Part shown: positions 7,715 through 8,177 of the stretch, piece after piece
How the letters are laid out: each line of letters starts with the position of its first letter
How positions within the stretch are numbered: position 1 is the stretch's first letter
Source of the DNA: Gammaproteobacteria bacterium
Lineage (GTDB): Bacteria; Pseudomonadota; Gammaproteobacteria; GRL18
Assembly: GCA_030632625.1 (NCBI GenBank)
Contig: DAOVUK010000118.1
Location: 1 to 8,177, forward strand
Length of the DNA stretch: 8,177 nucleotides
Direction: 5' to 3'
The notes under the pieces: model-generated
Seen by the model: only the letters and a program-made list of their open reading frames with translations
Databases searched by the model: none
Told to the model about the DNA's origin: nothing
Program-made: the position numbers and the translations under genes

Positions 7715-7755
7715 AGTTAACGCTAACAGTCTCACAAGGCCTTGACCTAAATCAA
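7715..7755 (-). promoter_or_regulatory. FNR/ANR-type site and class II promoter for the nap operon
   Basis: The minus strand reads TTGATTTAGGTCAA at 7755-7742, matching the FNR/ANR consensus TTGAT-N4-ATCAA at 9 of 10 positions and extended to CTTGA...TCAAG by one further pair. A weak -10 candidate TTAACT lies at 7720-7715, its centre 31 nt from the palindrome centre, close to the spacing of FNR class II promoters (site at -41.5). This predicts a start near 7707 and a leader of about 30 nt before napF. It implies anaerobic or oxygen-limited activation of nap. Regulator identity (FNR, ANR or a DNR-type NO sensor) cannot be told from the site. Confidence 0.75.
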
Positions 7756-7758
7756 GAT

Positions 7759-7781
7759 TAACCACCCCTTATCAGTGGTTA
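7759..7781. repeat. Small stem-loop between ccmI-like gene and napF
   Basis: TAACCAC (7759-7765) and GTGGTTA (7775-7781) form a 7-bp perfect stem with a 9-nt loop, only 3 bp from the FNR-like palindrome. No T-tract follows on the minus strand, so it is a poor intrinsic terminator for the upstream gene. It may be an operator for a second regulator or a weak transcription barrier. Confidence 0.45.
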
Positions 7782-7793
7782 TTAATTTAGTAA

Positions 7794-7817
7794 TTTACTA
7801 CACTATTTACTACACTA
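7794..7817. repeat. Perfect 12-bp tandem duplication
   Basis: TTTACTACACTA occurs twice in direct tandem (7794-7805 and 7806-7817), and the next two bases (TT) continue the pattern. It lies in the non-coding stretch 40 nt after the TPR gene stop and about 40 bp upstream of the FNR-like site. It could be a replication-slippage duplication or a pair of binding sites one helical turn apart. Confidence 0.7.
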
Positions 7818-7856
7818 TTGAGATATACTGTCTCTATATCGATACTTCTTCTTTGA

Positions 7857-8177
7857 CTACAATGAGTTAAGATTAGACTCCACATTGATATAGGCTTTAC
7901 TGCCGGGCGATAATTGCGGCAATAACAAGCTCCAGAATTTTTTAGCGTCTTCTGCATCACCGGCAACACGAGCCAGAGAGCCTGAAAGGAACAAAGCATC
8001 GAGATTTTGCGGGTTCTGATCAATTAATTGTGCAAAAACAATGCGGGCCTTATCTAATTGAGCAGTATCTCTTGTTTTGATGACAGCATCTGAATAGTTC
8101 ATCAGCAGAGAAACATCGCTGCTGTCTAAGGCAACCGCTTTAGCATAGGCCTCTGCTGAATCAATATGACGATTTAA
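7857..8177 (-). CDS. CcmI/NrfG-like TPR protein, C-terminal part (5' end missing)
   Basis: The frame is open from the window edge to TAG at 7859-7857, giving 106 residues; the start lies outside. Two to three tetratricopeptide-like helical pairs are visible: DSAEAYAKAVALDSSDVSLLMNY, then QLDKARIVFAQLIDQNPQNLDAL, then LARVAGDAEDAKKFWSLLLPQL. The last helix with W...LLPQLSPGSKA and a final short helix ending at the C-terminus resembles the end of CcmI/CycH (also the C-terminal part of some CcmH proteins) and NrfG, which hold apocytochrome c for haem attachment. That role fits a neighbour that encodes six c-type haems. Other TPR proteins cannot be excluded from this fragment. It may be the last gene of a ccm cluster, on the same strand as nap, with 180 nt to napF. 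Confidence 0.7.
   Translation of the reverse strand, partial: LNRHIDSAEAYAKAVALDSSDVSLLMNYSDAVIKTRDTAQLDKARIVFAQLIDQNPQNLDALFLSGSLARVAGDAEDAKKFWSLLLPQLSPGSKAYINVESNLNSL

Noticed and set aside
7759..7781. Intrinsic terminator for the upstream TPR gene
   Set aside because: The stem is short, and neither strand has a T-tract after it.
7843..7849. NarL/NarP-type heptamer TACTTCT
   Set aside because: A single copy with no inverted partner at two-base spacing, and it lies too far upstream of napF. A seven-base degenerate match is expected by chance.
1..8177. CRISPR array, tRNA or rRNA genes, insertion sequences, phage or toxin-antitoxin genes
   Set aside because: No spaced repeats, no cloverleaf-like or rRNA-like sequence, and no transposase, integrase or toxin-like frames were seen. 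The window is almost filled by the nap operon and its neighbours.

Overview
The window holds a complete periplasmic nitrate reductase operon, napFDAGHBC, on the minus strand (about 7676 down to 1042). It is flanked on its upstream side by the 3' end of a TPR gene that resembles the cytochrome c maturation gene ccmI, and on its downstream side by a partial HPP-family membrane protein gene. Every supported gene is on the minus strand. The gene order matches the enterobacterial napFDAGHBC operon, and the proteins look gammaproteobacterial. The modest GC content and A/T-rich spacers argue for a non-enteric, probably environmental, gammaproteobacterium. I cannot name the genus.

Layout in transcription order (right to left): (1) 8177-7857, C-terminal 106 codons of a CcmI/NrfG-like TPR protein; (2) 7856-7677, a control region with a near-perfect FNR/ANR palindrome, a small stem-loop and a 12-bp tandem repeat; (3) napF, napD, napA, napG and napH, with 1-nt stop/start overlaps at napD/napA (TAGTG, so napA starts with GTG) and napG/napH (TAATG); (4) napB; (5) an unusual 197-nt A/T-rich spacer carrying a 63-nt imperfect inverted repeat; (6) napC; (7) a strong intrinsic terminator at 957-985; (8) a leader with a possible short upstream ORF and hairpin, then the HPP-family gene, which runs off the left edge.

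How it works together: NapC (tetraheme) and the NapGH iron-sulfur pair are two quinol-oxidising branches that send electrons to diheme NapB and then to NapA, the Mo-bisMGD/[4Fe-4S] enzyme that reduces nitrate to nitrite in the periplasm. NapD guards the NapA Tat signal, and NapF is a cytoplasmic iron-sulfur accessory protein. The six haems of NapB and NapC need the Ccm system, to which the upstream TPR protein probably belongs. Some HPP-family proteins have been reported to transport nitrite, the product of Nap, so the downstream gene may be a nitrite carrier tied to the operon. That link is the most interesting hypothesis here. The core operon itself is a known system.
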